Of a stretch of 64,000 nt of DNA, positions 1-9,403 are shown in pieces. The DNA lies in contig JANOAX010000170.1 in the NCBI GenBank assembly GCA_031411335.1, forward strand, positions 25,154-89,153, written 5' to 3'. Each line of letters starts with the position of its first letter. The stretch's first letter is position 1. The notes below the pieces were generated by a model. The model was not told where the DNA came from, did no database searches, and saw only the letters and a program-made list of their open reading frames with translations. Made by a program: the position numbers and the translations under genes. Source of the stretch: JAJTFW01 sp031411335. GTDB taxonomy: Bacteria; Bacteroidota; Bacteroidia; AKYH767-A; OLB10.

Positions 1-3000
1 TAACACTTACCACATAAACACCTTTTGTGAATTCACGAACATCTAGTTTATAAGAGTTTATTCCATATTCCACTTTTATTTCTTGTGAGTATACAGATTG
101 TCCTAAAATATTGTCAATTCTTAATACTCCGTCTTTATTCAACAAACTTTGGAATTGTATTTCTACAAAAGAGGAAGCAGGATTTGGCAATAACGAAACA
201 TTAGCTTCTGTGTTTTCATCAGACACTTTTGCACAAGCACTAACAGTAACGGATTTTGCTTTGGTAGCTGAAACTCCACATGCATTCGTTGCGGTTACTT
301 TTATGTTACCTGAAGCTGCGTTGGCATTAAAATCTACCAGGATTGCATTTGATCCTTGACCCGAAGCAATAGTAGAATTTGTTGGGCTTGTCCAATTGTA
401 TGAACTTGTACCATACACCGAAGAAACGCTATAGGCTATTCCCGTTTGACCAGCACATACACTAGCAGCCCCAGTAATTGTTGAAGGAAAATTAGGTACA
501 GCTTTCACCGTCTTTGTTCTTGCTGTACTTGTACCACATCCATTTGTTGCACTCACTGAAATAGTTCCCATGGCAAAGCTCGGAGCAAATTGAACGGAAA
601 TTGCATTGCTTCCTTGACCAGAGACGATGGTAGCACCCGATGGAACCGACCAAACATAAGTAATTCCAGCTACTGAAGTAACACTGTATGATTCTAAACT
701 ATTACATACACCAGAAGCATTACCAAGCATTGAAGATGGAGTTGCTGGCAAATTTAAACTAAGTGCTTTGTAGCGAATTACACTAGTACCACATGCATTT
801 GATGCAGTAACCTTTAAATTTCCACCAGTAAATCCAGCATTGAATTGTAGTGAGATAGTATTCGTTCCATTGCCTGAAAGAATAATTGTACCAGCAGGAC
901 CAATCCAGTTGTAAGAAGTTGCATCTGCTCCTTGTGCAACACTATATGAAACGACAGAACCATTACATGCTTTCGCTGCTCCAGAAACTGTAGCAGGCTT
1001 AGCAGGTGCATTCACATTTGAAACTACAGCCTTACATGCTGCAGCACTACTTCCACAATTATTAGAAGCAGCAACACAAATAGTACCATTTGCAGTACTT
1101 GTTGAAACTTCTAAAGTGGTAGTTCCTTGTCCAGAAAGAATGGTTACACCATTAGGAACTGACCAAGTATAAGAATTTGCATTGTTTGCCGCGCTTACAG
1201 AATAGAATTCACTTGCAGAAGCACAAAGATTCGCTGCTCCAGAAACAGCAGAAACTGCAGCAGGAATATCATTAACACTTACATTTGAGAGTGCAGATCC
1301 TGTGCATCCATTGATATCTGTTCCTACAACAGTGTAGTTAGTAGATGATGCAGGAGATGCAATTACCGTTGTTCCGGTTGCTTGATTTAAACCTGTACTT
1401 GGACTCCATGAATAAGTAAGTGCACCATTTGCAGTTAAGTTCGCACTTTGTCCTACACAAATACTTGTACCAGCAGTTGCCGTAACGTTTGGTAAATTAT
1501 TTACCGTTACCGTTACATTACTACTTGCTGAACAACCGTTGCTACTTCCTGTTATGGTATAAGTAGTCGTTTGTGATGGAGACGCATTTACTAAATTTCC
1601 AGAAGTAACATCTAAACCAGTTGCTGGACTCCAACTTAAGTTGGACGCACCCGTTGCTTGAAGTGCTACGGAGTTCCCCGCGCAAATACTTGCATTTCCT
1701 GTATTCGTAATAGTAGGCGGTGTATTTACAACTAATGTAACATAAGAAGTATCTACACATCCAGCACTTGTACCAATTACCATGTAAGAGGTCGTTTGTG
1801 ATGGATTAGCAGTAACATTAGCACCGGTTGTTGCACTTAATCCTGTACTTGGACTCCATGAATAGTTGTCGGCACCACTTGCAGAAAGTGTTGCACTTTG
1901 TCCATTACAAATTGGAGCAGGAGTATTGGTAGTAACATTTAAATTATTTCCAACATTAACGGTAACTGAATTTGAACCACTACATCCACTACCGCTTTCT
2001 GTAGCTACTACCGTATATGTAGTAGTTGTAGTAGGAGAAGCGCTTGTGTTTTGATTTGGATTATTAAATCCTGCAGGACTTGAAGTCCAGTTGTAACTTA
2101 CGGTAGTTGGAACAACATTGTTCAATGACAAGGTCCATGTATTAAGTGTCCCTACATCTGTACCCGCTAAGTCACTTACTTTTAAAATCCAAGTTCCATT
2201 TACATTTCCTGTTAATGAAGAAAATGCTCCGTCAGGACGATAGGTCCCAGCAAAAGGAGCAGAACCAGCAGAGATAAGTGTAGCGGCATTCGCAGTAAAT
2301 AAAGTATTATTGAAATTATCACCGCTTCCACCACGACGATTACTTAAGTTGATCGTGTTTTGTGATGGAGAAATTAATTGTACTAATAAATCACCATCAT
2401 AAGTATGCGTAATATTTAATCGAACGGATACAATCGTGTTTGAATTTAATGTTGCAGGATTGATGTTGCTTACTGTTATTGGACTCGATATTCCGGTTGC
2501 ATTGTTGTCAGGAATAGAAAACACAGCACTATTTGTTAAAGCAACCACTTGATTGGTGGTTCCGCCTGCAGTTGCAGAGGAAGATAATTGAACCAAATCA
2601 CCTGCACAAATTGAATTGCTAGAAGAAGAAGCAGTAACAGGAATTTGTGAAACGGTAACTACGGTGGTAGCAGATGTTGCAGAACAACTAGCTCCATTTC
2701 CAACAGTCACACTGTAGCTTCCTGATTGATTTACGGTGATTGATTGTGTAGTGGCACCATTCGACCATAAATAATTAGCACCAGAGGTAGCCGTTAAAGA
2801 AACACTTCCACCTTGACAAAAAGATGTAGATCCACTCGCAGTTACTGTTGGTACAGATCCACCTTGTTGTGTAAGGTTTACCTGAACCGCCATTACATTA
2901 TTATTTTCGTTACTTTCTAAAAAGACATTGTAAGGATCCAATTGAACCACTAACCAATAAGTACCATTACATAATCCTGGAGGTAAGTTTACCCACATTC

Positions 3001-3751
3001 CATCTAATGACTGATAGTAAATATCTGTGTAACCAGAAGAAATTCCTTGTACCGTTGGAGAACAACCATAACTTCCGCCTCCTAAACCATAGTTCGGGAA
3101 GTTTGCATTTAGCATGGTGTTATTTGCACTATCTCTGCAATGTCCGTTATAGGTTGAACAAGAACCATAATCCATCAAACAAAAAGCAAGCTTTGAACCT
3201 GTACCAATTACTGGCCAATTCAACGGATTTGGATCTGCCGTTGCGTTGCGTAATGTATAAATTCCCCAATCATCCACATGCATGTGACCATGGCTAGGAT
3301 GATAAGTCATTGTTCCAGCATAACGATCATACGATGTCATGGTATTGCCGTTTTTATGATAAACGCGCTGATTTAATATCGTCTTTAACGGTTGACCGTT
3401 TGGACAAGTAAAATTACTTGCTACATTATAAAATGTATCTGTACCGCAAATTGCAGTAGAGGTAGAACGAACTTCTAACGCACCAAATCCAATGTTAGGA
3501 GTTGATACCGAAACACGAAGACGACCATCATTACCACTACAAGGAGGATTACAAACTTGTGGGTACTCTACGTGCCCACTTGTTCCATAAACACTGAGAG
3601 GTGGAGGAGCAACATGAATGTCTGGTAATAAATCGCAATTGGTAGTACCATCTTTACAAGCGCAAGTGGTTGCATTAGTCGTTGTGCATTGTGAATAACC
3701 TAAAAATGGAAACATCATTAAGGTAATCCAAAATAGTAATTGTTTTTTCAT
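1..3751 (-). CDS. T9SS-secreted lysyl-oxidase-like protein with P-domain and Ig-like repeats (3' end cut by window)
   Basis: The start ATG is at 3751 and the frame stays open to position 1, giving 1250 codons; only the last few residues are missing. Residues 1-20 form a signal peptide. Residues about 40-292 match the lysyl oxidase fold: copper-ligand pattern HPSHGHMH (His151, 154, 156, 158), a Lys187 in SKLAFCLMD and a Tyr245 in TDIYYQ, at the places of the lysine and tyrosine that form the LTQ cofactor, then a NENNNV motif close to the family's C-terminal signature. Residues about 405-547 resemble a proprotein-convertase P-domain. About eight Ig/PKD-like repeats follow, and the visible end (LLPNPASSFVEIQF ... 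KGVYVVSV) is a type A T9SS sorting domain. The inferred role is a surface-exposed copper amine oxidase, perhaps cross-linking proteins or binding matrix. The fold call rests on motifs only. Confidence 0.82.
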   Translation of the reverse strand, partial: MKKQLLFWITLMMFPFLGYSQCTTTNATTCACKDGTTNCDLLPDIHVAPPPLSVYGTSGHVEYPQVCNPPCSGNDGRLRVSVSTPNIGFGALEVRSTSTAICGTDTFYNVASNFTCPNGQPLKTILNQRVYHKNGNTMTSYDRYAGTMTYHPSHGHMHVDDWGIYTLRNATADPNPLNWPVIGTGSKLAFCLMDYGSCSTYNGHCRDSANNTMLNANFPNYGLGGGSYGCSPTVQGISSGYTDIYYQSLDGMWVNLPPGLCNGTYWLVVQLDPYNVFLESNENNNVMAVQVNLTQQGGSVPTVTASGSTSFCQGGSVSLTATSGANYLWSNGATTQSITVNQSGSYSVTVGNGASCSATSATTVVTVSQIPVTASSSSNSICAGDLVQLSSSATAGGTTNQVVALTNSAVFSIPDNNATGISSPITVSNINPATLNSNTIVSVRLNITHTYDGDLLVQLISPSQNTINLSNRRGGSGDNFNNTLFTANAATLISAGSAPFAGTYRPDGAFSSLTGNVNGTWILKVSDLAGTDVGTLNTWTLSLNNVVPTTVSYNWTSSPAGFNNPNQNTSASPTTTTTYTVVATESGSGCSGSNSVTVNVGNNLNVTTNTPAPICNGQSATLSASGADNYSWSPSTGLSATTGANVTANPSQTTSYMVIGTSAGCVDTSYVTLVVNTPPTITNTGNASICAGNSVALQATGASNLSWSPATGLDVTSGNLVNASPSQTTTYTITGSSNGCSASSNVTVTVNNLPNVTATAGTSICVGQSANLTANGALTYSWSPSTGLNQATGTTVIASPASSTNYTVVGTDINGCTGSALSNVSVNDIPAAVSAVSGAANLCASASEFYSVSAANNANSYTWSVPNGVTILSGQGTTTLEVSTSTANGTICVAASNNCGSSAAACKAVVSNVNAPAKPATVSGAAKACNGSVVSYSVAQGADATSYNWIGPAGTIILSGNGTNTISLQFNAGFTGGNLKVTASNACGTSVIRYKALSLNLPATPSSMLGNASGVCNSLESYSVTSVAGITYVWSVPSGATIVSGQGSNAISVQFAPSFAMGTISVSATNGCGTSTARTKTVKAVPNFPSTITGAASVCAGQTGIAYSVSSVYGTSSYNWTSPTNSTIASGQGSNAILVDFNANAASGNIKVTATNACGVSATKAKSVTVSACAKVSDENTEANVSLLPNPASSFVEIQFQSLLNKDGVLRIDNILGQSVYSQEIKVEYGINSYKLDVREFTKGVYVVSV

Positions 3752-4057
3752 GTGTTGTTTTTTGATTTGTTTCAGAAAGATTAAATTCTGAAAAGAGAGG
3801 AATTTGTGTGTGTTAGAATAAATTTTTTAAAGGTTTTCTGAGGAAGAACATTTGCATATTTTTCGCCTCCAAATATCCGAAAAACTTAAGGTAGTCCTTC
3901 TCACTTATAGGTTAATGAACAATAAAATAGGGTTGATAGACCGCATTTATAGGTGAATGGAAATGGTTGAATAGAGCTAAAAGAGATATTTAACTTGATT
4001 TTTGGGTTAAAAAGGGTTAACGAATTCAATTTAAATTATTGATATTCAGATAAATAA
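3752..4057. other. Intergenic region
   Basis: 306 bases of AT-rich DNA between two leftward genes. I see no ORF, no strong hairpin with a T-run and no clear TAnnTTTG element on the minus strand, so the promoter of the lysyl-oxidase-like gene is presumed here but not identified. Confidence 0.5.
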
Positions 4058-5209
4058 TTAGCGTAAAAGGCGATCAAGTGTTCTATTGAAGTCGAATTTA
4101 TATTTTTCCCATTCCTCACCCGTAGCAGGACCTGAAAATCCGCTATGAACCTTTACAATATTCCCTTTTCGATCGACAAATAAGGTTGTCGGATAGGAGA
4201 AAAAATTTTGTATAGATGGTAAAACTTTTTGTACATCTCCTTTTTTATTGGTTCCTGCAATCAATAATGGATAGTGAATATTTAATCGCTTTTGCATTTT
4301 CATGACTCCTTTTTTTGCGATATTGAAATCGGATGAACGCTCAAATGCCAATCCAAAAATAGTTAAACCTTCCTCTTTTCGAGCAGAATAAACACTGTCT
4401 AAAAAAATACTTTCGTCCATGCAGTTGGGGCACCAAGTTCCAAAGAGTTGAATTATTTTCACATGATGACGGTACCCCACATCCGTTAGTGAAATCATAT
4501 TGCTGTCTACATCTGGAAGTGTAAAATTAATTTCTCCAATGGCTTGAGTTAGGGTGGATGGATCCCTGAGTTGGATAGAATTATTTTTTTTGGCTCGAAA
4601 AGGTGCTTTGTAAGAATTCCCGGCGTAGTACATCCCTTGCATTTCTTCGCCTTGTACTTTTGCTAAATATAAATAAGCATGGGTTCCATCAAATACGCTT
4701 AGTTTTAAACTATCTTGATCAACGATTCCCTCTAAAAATCGATGATCGCCTGATTCAGTTAAGAAGGTTCCGAATACTTTATTTCCATTTCTTTTAAATT
4801 TTCCGATGGCTAATGATGAATCGGCGGTACCTGCATCAAACCATGTTTCCCAAGATCCTTCTAATAGAATTGGAGAAGAAATGTTGGAGGAAACGGGAAA
4901 GCGATGTTCTACATTTTTAGTTGCCGTAAATGGAATACTAGTTGGCACTTTTCTTCCGTGGTTATACCAATTTCCAGTTAACGATTCATTCCCAACCTTC
5001 AATCGAAATTCGGAGTTGTAGAGTGGAAGTTTGATGAAGATGGAATCCCCTTGCATTGTAATTTCATCACAAATAATTCGTTCATCCGCATTGTGAATAA
5101 TCATGACCGGTGTTCCATCGTGTTGCTTCAATTCAAATTGAAAAGGTAAGGATGCATCAGGAAGTTGGAGGATTCCCAACCAGAATCCAAGGAGTAGGGA
5201 GATGGGCAT
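4058..5209 (-). CDS. TlpA/ResA-like thioredoxin-fold protein
   Basis: 383 residues. The first 20 residues are hydrophobic and look like an export signal. Residues about 25-210 form an unassigned beta-rich N-terminal half. Residues about 228-383 are an AhpC/TSA-TlpA-type thioredoxin domain with the active-site motif WCPNC (Cys260, Cys263) and the cis-proline in SYPTT (Pro340). Such proteins act in the periplasm as thiol-disulfide reductases, for example in cytochrome c maturation. It is the last gene of a leftward operon, 10 bases after the preceding lipoprotein gene. The mixed architecture (N-terminal domain plus C-terminal thioredoxin) is common in Bacteroidota; the substrate cannot be read from the sequence. 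Confidence 0.85.
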   Translation of the reverse strand: MPISLLLGFWLGILQLPDASLPFQFELKQHDGTPVMIIHNADERIICDEITMQGDSIFIKLPLYNSEFRLKVGNESLTGNWYNHGRKVPTSIPFTATKNVEHRFPVSSNISSPILLEGSWETWFDAGTADSSLAIGKFKRNGNKVFGTFLTESGDHRFLEGIVDQDSLKLSVFDGTHAYLYLAKVQGEEMQGMYYAGNSYKAPFRAKKNNSIQLRDPSTLTQAIGEINFTLPDVDSNMISLTDVGYRHHVKIIQLFGTWCPNCMDESIFLDSVYSARKEEGLTIFGLAFERSSDFNIAKKGVMKMQKRLNIHYPLLIAGTNKKGDVQKVLPSIQNFFSYPTTLFVDRKGNIVKVHSGFSGPATGEEWEKYKFDFNRTLDRLLR

Positions 5210-5219
5210 TTCTGTTTTT

Positions 5220-5756
5220 TTATGGAATGAATTTTACGTTGATTTCAAAGCGTGAAGGATCGGATAAAACCATATGTTGTTCTCCTCGGATGTGATATCC
5301 GAGAAGATGATTGTAGATGAGTTTTCTTTTTAACGAAAACCAAGGATTTGTTTTTTCAAATTCGATTTCAATTTTCTGAATTTGTTCATGTACGTAATCG
5401 ATTTGCATTCTTCGTACTGGTGCTTTTTCATCTAATGCAACATATACAATTTGCAGAAGTGAGTCGGTTTGTACCGTGTCGCATTCGTATGCTAAATGCC
5501 AAGCTGGCTTATCTATATCACTTTCGAAAAAAGGTTTGAGTTCATGTTCCCAGTTTGGCGTATCAATATTTTTCGATTCTTTCACTTCGTCTCTAATGAC
5601 TTCTTTTGCTAAACGCGTTTTTAACTTTTGATGTTGTTTAATTTCTTCATTCAAAAATGAGGAAATAGAAAAATAAGATGAATGTTGAACAATAGGTTCA
5701 TCGGCACAACTTATTAAAAGAAAGAAAGAAATAATTAAAAGAAATAATTTTTTCAT
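5220..5756 (-). CDS. Predicted lipoprotein of unknown function
   Basis: 178 residues. A short hydrophobic segment ends in the lipobox LLISC with Cys17 as the lipidated residue, so it should be membrane-anchored and periplasmic or at the outer membrane. The rest is charged, alpha/beta in character and not recognised. Its ATG overlaps the stop of the upstream TPR membrane gene by four bases (ATGA), so the two are translationally coupled, and the thioredoxin-fold gene follows 10 bases downstream. The three probably work in one envelope process that I cannot name. Confidence 0.75.
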   Translation of the reverse strand: MKKLFLLIISFFLLISCADEPIVQHSSYFSISSFLNEEIKQHQKLKTRLAKEVIRDEVKESKNIDTPNWEHELKPFFESDIDKPAWHLAYECDTVQTDSLLQIVYVALDEKAPVRRMQIDYVHEQIQKIEIEFEKTNPWFSLKRKLIYNHLLGYHIRGEQHMVLSDPSRFEINVKFIP

Positions 5757-7870
5757 AAGTTAGCTCCCAAGCTTCGTGCTTTTTGGAAATAGAGATTTGC
5801 TTTTGCTGTGTCTCCAGTATTTTGCAATGTAACTGCTAAATTCATTAACGCTTTTACATTGTTTGGATCTACATCGACGGAGCGTTGAAAGTAGATGAGT
5901 GCACTATCAAATTTTTGAAGCATCACGTAGCAATTCCCACTGTTATTGAGTGCATCGGTATACGAAGCATTAATGCTTAACGCTAATCGATATTCTTTTA
6001 GTGCTTCTTGATATTTGCCCACCTTCGCCCAAGCATTTCCTTTGTTATAAATGGCTTTTTGAAAATTAGGTTTTAAGGATATTGATTTGTCTAAGGCAAT
6101 GAGCGCCTCTTCAAATTTTCCAGCTTCACTGAGATAAAGTCCGTAGTTATTCCAATTGTCGGGTTCATTGGGTTCGAGTTTTACTGCAGTGGAAAGATCT
6201 GCTAGTGCTTTTTCGTATTGACCATCGATTCCATAAGCAACACCCGCGCTGGAAAAACGACTTGCTTCAGTAAAGGCCTTATACGATCTTGCTTTTTCAA
6301 AACAAGCAATTGCATTTTTCGCATCTCTTTTATCTTTGTAAGCAACACCCAAATTGTACCAAGCGTCATTGTAGTTCGGTAAAATGGAAACGCCTTTAGT
6401 AAGTTCTACAATGGCTTGATCCAGTAAATTATTTCTTTCTGTACTCCCTTCAGGTGCAAGTAAGGCTTCTTCTACGAGTAGTGTACTTCCCAACGCATAT
6501 CGAATACGTGCACTCTCCGGAGAGATTTTTACATCATGCTGCAATAAAGTCAAATTGTTTTTCCAGTTTAAATTTCGGCTATACGTTCGTCCTGCAAAAA
6601 GTAATAGTACGATTAAACTCGGGACAAATAAAATATTTTTTGTGATGGATGGTATTGTTAAATGGGTCTCTAATTTTTTATTTTTCTTAGCTAAGATGGA
6701 ATTGGCCATCGCACCAACCAAGACACATAAACCCAATGTGGGTGTAAAAATAAATCGTTCGGCCATGGTAGCTTCAATCAGGAAAAATACATTGCTTACG
6801 AGTGAAACGGTTCCTAAAAAGAAAAGGATTCCGAACGCTGAGGCGGAACGCTGAGGTAAACTTCTAATGCTGTATATTAATCCAAATGCCAATGCAATCA
6901 ATGTCAAAAGCACACCTGGATTCGAAAAAGTAACATTGGGAATGGTATTGTAACTGTAATCGAAAACTAAGGTAACAGGCAATACAAATAGATACAAATA
7001 TTTTCCAAGAATAGAAATAGCCGTAGCAATTTGAGAAGAAAAATTAGTAGCTCCCACCATACTATTATTGACGAGCATCAATTGATAATCACTTCCCCCT
7101 TCTCCTAAAATGAGTTGCCGAATGATTAAGTAAAGAACTATAAGTCCCACATACATCGAACTCAACGAAATTGTTTTTTTCAAACTTTCATTCGTGAAAC
7201 ACCAAATAGCTAAAGGAATTACTCCGGCCCATGTTACCGAATTTTCTTTCGAAAGTAATCCGAGAAAGAAAACGATGAATGATGCGATGAGTGCGTTCAT
7301 TTTTTTTGAATCGAGGTGCAACATCAAAAAGCGCAACGTTAAAATGCCGAAGAAAAAACTCAACAGTTCATCTCTACTTTTAATATTGGCAACAACTTCC
7401 GTATGTACTGGATGAAAAACCCAAATGAATGTTACCAGAAGTGGAATGAAAGGATGCATTTTGTGAAGGAGTGAACGCATCAAAGAAAATAAGACCACTG
7501 CTGTCAGCGCATAGATAAATACATTCATAAAATGCCCAAGCCAAGGTTGCTCTGGTGCGATGGCCCATTCAATAGCAAACATGGCTACGGAAATAGGACG
7601 GTACAATCCTTCTGTTCTGTCCCAATACCCTGCTCGATAGGAAGAGGTAAAAATTTCATCTAACCCCGACAATCCTTGAACCGTGAATTTGTTGTTCTTA
7701 ATTACTGTGGTATCATCTACTGTATAATCATGACCAAGAGTATTTGCATAAAGAAGGAAGGCACCTATTCCAATGAAAATGTATAGGAATTTTTTGTTGA
7801 GAGGCTTCTCTGCGGAAACACTTGAAGTAGGAGTGTTGGTGTTAGGTGATTTTTTCTGTTTCACTTTCAT
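5753..7870 (-). CDS. TMTC-like polytopic membrane protein with C-terminal TPR repeats
   Basis: 705 residues. After a 28-residue polar tail there are about ten hydrophobic segments (residues about 29-430), with an early D-D-T-T motif in the first exported loop (DYTVDDTTVIKNN) and the LYRPIS and HPVHTE motifs typical of the TMTC / GT-C type glycosyltransferase-like proteins. Residues about 445-705 hold at least six TPR units (for example WYNLGVAYKDK, NNYGLYLSEAGKFEEAL, ALNNSGNCYVMLQKFDSAL). Human TMTC proteins are O-mannosyltransferases; the bacterial role is not established, and protein glycosylation is an inference. First gene of a leftward operon with a lipoprotein and a thioredoxin-fold protein. 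A near-consensus element (CATCTTTG on the minus strand) lies just upstream. Confidence 0.8.
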   Translation of the reverse strand: MKVKQKKSPNTNTPTSSVSAEKPLNKKFLYIFIGIGAFLLYANTLGHDYTVDDTTVIKNNKFTVQGLSGLDEIFTSSYRAGYWDRTEGLYRPISVAMFAIEWAIAPEQPWLGHFMNVFIYALTAVVLFSLMRSLLHKMHPFIPLLVTFIWVFHPVHTEVVANIKSRDELLSFFFGILTLRFLMLHLDSKKMNALIASFIVFFLGLLSKENSVTWAGVIPLAIWCFTNESLKKTISLSSMYVGLIVLYLIIRQLILGEGGSDYQLMLVNNSMVGATNFSSQIATAISILGKYLYLFVLPVTLVFDYSYNTIPNVTFSNPGVLLTLIALAFGLIYSIRSLPQRSASAFGILFFLGTVSLVSNVFFLIEATMAERFIFTPTLGLCVLVGAMANSILAKKNKKLETHLTIPSITKNILFVPSLIVLLLFAGRTYSRNLNWKNNLTLLQHDVKISPESARIRYALGSTLLVEEALLAPEGSTERNNLLDQAIVELTKGVSILPNYNDAWYNLGVAYKDKRDAKNAIACFEKARSYKAFTEASRFSSAGVAYGIDGQYEKALADLSTAVKLEPNEPDNWNNYGLYLSEAGKFEEALIALDKSISLKPNFQKAIYNKGNAWAKVGKYQEALKEYRLALSINASYTDALNNSGNCYVMLQKFDSALIYFQRSVDVDPNNVKALMNLAVTLQNTGDTAKANLYFQKARSLGANL

Positions 7871-8110
7871 GGGTTAAGGGTGAACAAAGATGAAGATACA
7901 ATCTTTTAATGGATTCATATTTGTCTTTATGTTCGAATTTGATTGATTGATTTTTGTTTGATTCCATAATAATGGGATAAAAATACTGATTGCAGATAGA
8001 ATGGAAGTTTATTTGAAAAACTATCTATAGAATCGTAATATACTGAAAATAAGACATTAACATATAATATTATTTAACTGATCTTGTCCTTGAATAGGTT
8101 CCTTTTTTAT

Positions 8111-8141
8111 TTTGGTTTGAATATAATAAGATTTATATTTG
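8111..8141 (+). promoter_or_regulatory. Bacteroidota-type promoter
   Basis: A -33 element TTTG (8111-8114) and a perfect -7 element TATATTTG (8134-8141, consensus TAnnTTTG) are separated by 19 bases and lie 35 bases before the ATG of the small lipoprotein gene. The 305-base divergent spacer 7871-8175 otherwise holds only AT-rich sequence. Confidence 0.7.
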
Positions 8142-8175
8142 CCTCAACTAAGAATTAAGATAAATTAAAAAAATT

Positions 8176-8514
8176 ATGAAAAAAATTGCACTCCCTATTT
8201 TAGTAGTTTGCACTATGGCATTATCATCGTGTACTACTCGTTTGATTGACTTTACAGTAATCAGTTCTAAAAATGTAACCTTGAGATTACCAAATGATGC
8301 TAAAGGTCCTCGCACAGAAGGTAAAGATTTTAAATGGTCTTGTGCTGGAATGCCTAACATTAAAGCTGCAACTGATAATGCTATTGAGAAAGCAGGTCCA
8401 GGTTATGACGCTTTAATCGATGGGGTTCTTTCTTATAAAAACTTGTACTTTAAAGGTGGTTATATCATTACTGGTACTCCTATCAAAACAAGTAAACTTA
8501 AAGCTAGCGAATAA
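8176..8514 (+). CDS. Small lipoprotein, TRL-like, unknown function
   Basis: 112 residues with a signal peptide ending in the lipobox ALSSC (Cys19). The mature part is glycine-rich near its end (NLYFKGGYIITGTPIK) and resembles small TRL-type lipoproteins in size and layout, but I do not recognise the family firmly. It is monocistronic: a strong two-element promoter lies 35 bases upstream and a perfect inverted-repeat terminator starts 8 bases after the stop. This arrangement suggests steady, independent expression of a small envelope protein. Confidence 0.7.
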   Translation: MKKIALPILVVCTMALSSCTTRLIDFTVISSKNVTLRLPNDAKGPRTEGKDFKWSCAGMPNIKAATDNAIEKAGPGYDALIDGVLSYKNLYFKGGYIITGTPIKTSKLKASE

Positions 8515-8522
8515 TTCGTTAA

Positions 8523-8580
8523 CTAAATCAAATAAAAAAGGCTGACTTCTTTCGAAGACAGCCTTTTTTATTTGATTTAG
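8523..8580. terminator. Perfect 22-bp inverted-repeat terminator, bidirectional
   Basis: Positions 8523-8544 are the exact reverse complement of 8559-8580, with a 14-base loop that can itself pair (CTTC/GAAG). The GGCTG/CAGCC core is flanked by A- and T-runs, so it can act for both strands: the lipoprotein gene on the left and readthrough from the leftward gene ending at 8739. Confidence 0.88.
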
Positions 8581-8738
8581 TTAAACATCCTATAAATTAC
8601 AAACGACTTTATTAGAAAAACGCAATTATGTAAAGTAGAATTCGATTCAGGTCAGGGAAAAGAAACGAATTAAAATTAAATTGACTTCAACAATTAAATT
8701 ATTTTAAATCGTTCTTCTAAAAATTCACATCTTTTAAA

Positions 8739-9344
8739 TTATAGTTCTAATAGTCCTTTGGAACAACTAGCTCTCGAGCCCGAGTCATTCTGATGTTTCC
8801 ATCTTCGTTTACCATTTTTATCTACAATTACTTCACCTCTTATCCAACGATTATTGTCTGTTGAATGTTTTTCCCATTTTACCTGAATAGGAATATGTAA
8901 TTCCATAGCAGCATCATCACGATAAACATCAGCAAAGAAAATTTCAGTGTATTGATTGACGCAATTGCCAACACATTTTTCTAATACTTTTGCACCGGCA
9001 TTTTTGGCTACGGCCTCTACGAAGGATGCCGTTTCATTGTCATTTACATCAAATTTTCCTTTAAACACAGATGGGATATTTTCTGACTCAGCGCTTGAAT
9101 TTGATTTAGGAATTGCGGCGAAAGTATCTTCCGATCCATTCGCATATTTAATTTTAGTGAGGTCACTTAAGGGAACTGTATAAGTAGGACCTTCTAAATT
9201 GTCAGTTTTTTTGTACTTTACGAATTCAGGGGTTAGTTCTAAAATTTTTGCTTTCACAGTTCGCCCATCATTTAAGGTGATCACATCTTGTGAAAAACCA
9301 ATGGTGGAAACAAATAAAATTGCAATTAGAATAATTTTTTTCAT
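8739..9344 (-). CDS. Secreted protein of unknown function
   Basis: 201 residues with a signal peptide ending at IGFSQ. Residues about 20-78 carry a pattern often seen at the start of exported Bacteroidota proteins: DVITLNDGRTVKAKILELTP, then YKKTDNLEGPTY and a final IKYANG. Residues 90-201 are not recognised; they include two Cys in KCVGNC and one in ASCSKG near the end. Monocistronic by spacing (60 bases to the WD40 gene, same strand, different upstream region). Localisation in the periplasm or outer membrane is inferred. Confidence 0.7.
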   Translation of the reverse strand: MKKIILIAILFVSTIGFSQDVITLNDGRTVKAKILELTPEFVKYKKTDNLEGPTYTVPLSDLTKIKYANGSEDTFAAIPKSNSSAESENIPSVFKGKFDVNDNETASFVEAVAKNAGAKVLEKCVGNCVNQYTEIFFADVYRDDAAMELHIPIQVKWEKHSTDNNRWIRGEVIVDKNGKRRWKHQNDSGSRASCSKGLLEL

Positions 9345-9403
9345 AGGGATTTAACGTATTTTAAGTGTTTAAAATTAAGCTTAATTTTTAATTTAGGCAA
9401 GTT

